From NCBI RefSeq assembly GCF_023913735.1, contig NZ_JAMXBH010000007.1, forward strand, positions 1 to 64,000: DNA of 64,000 bases, read 5' to 3'. Source of the stretch: Pseudarthrobacter raffinosi (lineage in GTDB: Bacteria > Actinomycetota > Actinomycetes > Actinomycetales > Micrococcaceae). The first letter of the stretch is position 1. Every line of letters begins with the position of its first letter. Under the pieces are notes generated by a model that was not told the origin of the DNA, made no database searches, and saw nothing but the letters and a program-made list of their open reading frames with translations. Position numbers and translations under genes: made by a program. Below are positions 62,879 through 64,000 of the stretch, piece by piece.

Positions 62879-64000
62879 TTGTCAGAGCAGAACGCATCAG
62901 CCAGCAACGCGGGGCCGGCAGGGGCACCGGCCCCCGCTCGGTTCAGGCCTACGGCAGTTGCTGCGGTCCGCCTGGACACGATCGGCGACGCGATCGGTGT
63001 GCAGGTCCCGGGCGCCTCCGCTGCCGTCAGCGTCACGGGAATTTCACTGAACTCGCGAGCCGTGGAACAGGGCGACCTGTATGTGGCGCTGCCGGGTGCT
63101 TCCCGCCATGGCGCAGACTTCGTGTCGCAGGCGGTCGGCAGGGGAGCGGTGGCAGTCCTGACCGACGACGCCGGTGCACGCCTTCTCGCGCTGTCAGCGG
63201 ATACCGCCGTCCCCGTCCTGGTGGTGGACGGACCGCGCAACGTGGTGGGGCCGCTGTCCGCCATGATCTACCAGAGCCAGCCAGCAGTTGGGCGGACGCC
63301 GCGCTTGTATGGTGTAACGGGAACCAACGGCAAGACCACCACCACGTACTTCATCAACGCCTTGCTCCGTGCGCTCGGGCAGCAGACCGGCCTGATCGGA
63401 ACCATCGAAATCCTGGCCGGCGGAGAACCGGTTCCCAGCCTCCTGACCACGCCTGAGTCACCGGATCTCCACGGCTTGCTCGCCCTCATGCGGGAACGGG
63501 GACTGGACGCCGCGTCCATGGAAGTCTCCTCCCACGCCGTGTCCTTTCAGCGGGTGGACGGTGTGCACTTCGACGTTGCCGGTTTCACGAACCTGACGCA
63601 GGACCATCTGGATCTGCACGGCACCATGGAGGACTACTTCGCCACAAAGGCGGAACTGTTCACGCCGGGCCGTGCCCGCAGGGCTGTGGTGACGGTCGAC
63701 GACGAATGGGGCCGCAGGCTTGCGGCCACGGCACGGACCCCGGTCACCACCCTCTCGATGACAACCGGCGGAGCTCCCACCGACTGGACCGTAACGGCCA
63801 CCGCCGCGCGTGGGCTGGGTACCGACTTCAGCCTGCAGGGACCCGACGGCGTTACACTGAATGTCCACACCGGCCTGCCTGGCGCTTTCAACGTCGCCAA
63901 CGCCGCACTGGCCACCGTAATGGTCTTGGCCAGCGGAATGGACGCCGCCACCGTGCAGGCCGCCCTGGACCACCACGACCCGTTCACCGTGGCGGTACCG
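62879..64000 (+). CDS. murE: UDP-N-acetylmuramoyl-tripeptide synthetase MurE (cut by window end)
   Basis: The first 374 codons are present and the frame is still open at the window edge. GGAG lies six bases before a TTG start at 62879 (reading MSEQNAS). The N-terminal domain (about 30-135, SLNSRAVEQGDLYVALPG) binds UDP-MurNAc-dipeptide; the ATP-binding domain has GVTGTNGKTTTTYF, TTPESPDL, MEVSSHAVSFQRVDG, TNLTQDHLDLHGTMEDYF and the carbamylated-Lys site nearby. It adds the third residue (Lys in Micrococcaceae, or diaminopimelate) to the peptidoglycan stem; the deciding DNPR/DDPR-type motif lies outside the window. Confidence 0.93.
   Translation, partial: MSEQNASASNAGPAGAPAPARFRPTAVAAVRLDTIGDAIGVQVPGASAAVSVTGISLNSRAVEQGDLYVALPGASRHGADFVSQAVGRGAVAVLTDDAGARLLALSADTAVPVLVVDGPRNVVGPLSAMIYQSQPAVGRTPRLYGVTGTNGKTTTTYFINALLRALGQQTGLIGTIEILAGGEPVPSLLTTPESPDLHGLLALMRERGLDAASMEVSSHAVSFQRVDGVHFDVAGFTNLTQDHLDLHGTMEDYFATKAELFTPGRARRAVVTVDDEWGRRLAATARTPVTTLSMTTGGAPTDWTVTATAARGLGTDFSLQGPDGVTLNVHTGLPGAFNVANAALATVMVLASGMDAATVQAALDHHDPFTVAVP

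Overview
The window looks like a chromosomal segment from a high-GC actinomycete of the Micrococcaceae, most like Arthrobacter or Pseudarthrobacter. This rests on strong G/C third-position bias, frequent GTG/TTG starts, stop-start overlaps, apparently leaderless genes, and gene orders matching blocks known from Mycobacterium and Corynebacterium. Genus is an inference. No prophage, transposase, rRNA operon or CRISPR array was seen.

Layout. (1) 1-10657 (+): RG-rich/TPR protein, HAD phosphatase, small protein, tlyA, NAD kinase, recN, pyrG, Nudix hydrolase and xerD, the order of M. tuberculosis Rv1691-Rv1701. (2) 10687-24842 is a roughly 14 kb metabolic insert: a MutT-like Nudix gene; a propionate/2-methylcitrate locus (gntR-prpD-prpB-prpC on the minus strand, divergent from prpE); a frameshifted NCS1 nucleobase/allantoin-type permease with a class V aminotransferase; and a C4-dicarboxylate two-component system divergent from dctA. 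(3) 25017-32894 (+) resumes the conserved block: ParA-like pldP, scpA, scpB, rluB-type pseudouridine synthase, tyrA, cmk, plsC and der (compare Rv1708-Rv1713). A tRNA-Pro(GGG) with a strong terminator closes it. (4) 33198-38850: Fpg/Nei glycosylase, a membrane protein, then gcvH-garA-ftsR-bifunctional nuclease-mcdR (the order of Rv1826-Rv1830) and an orphan ParA. (5) 39139-42534: pyruvate carboxylase, ending in a very long hairpin. (6) 42632-64000 follows Rv2187-Rv2158c: fadD15-like ligase, ROK glucokinase, two esterases, plsC-like acyltransferase, aroG (class II DAHP synthase), PASTA kinase pknL, LysM/SLT lytic transglycosylase, Rv2175c-like DNA-binding protein, idsA-type prenyl synthase, lipoprotein, dinB, a DUF3040 membrane protein, and the start of the dcw cluster (mraZ, rsmH, ftsL-like, ftsI, murE cut by the window end).

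How the parts connect. Several genes serve chromosome segregation and division (scpAB, two ParA-like ATPases, xerD, ftsR, mcdR, mraZ-murE) and cell-wall and lipid synthesis. A second theme is central carbon: GarA, pyruvate carboxylase, glucokinase, methylcitrate cycle and C4-dicarboxylate uptake. Two Ser/Thr-kinase circuits are represented: GarA keeps the ETTS phosphosite, and PknL sits next to its presumed substrate of the Rv2175c family.

Most notable observations: three perfect 147-bp tandem repeats in the first gene; a one-base deletion that splits the NCS1 permease; two palindromes 63 bp apart between gntR and prpE; a promoter overlapped by 10-bp-spaced GTGG repeats before mraZ; a 25-bp perfect hairpin arm after pyc; and imperfect 32-bp repeats at the left edge. 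No wholly unknown multi-gene system could be demonstrated. The least understood coding units are the esterase pair with its membrane protein (45719-47959) and the RG-repeat protein.
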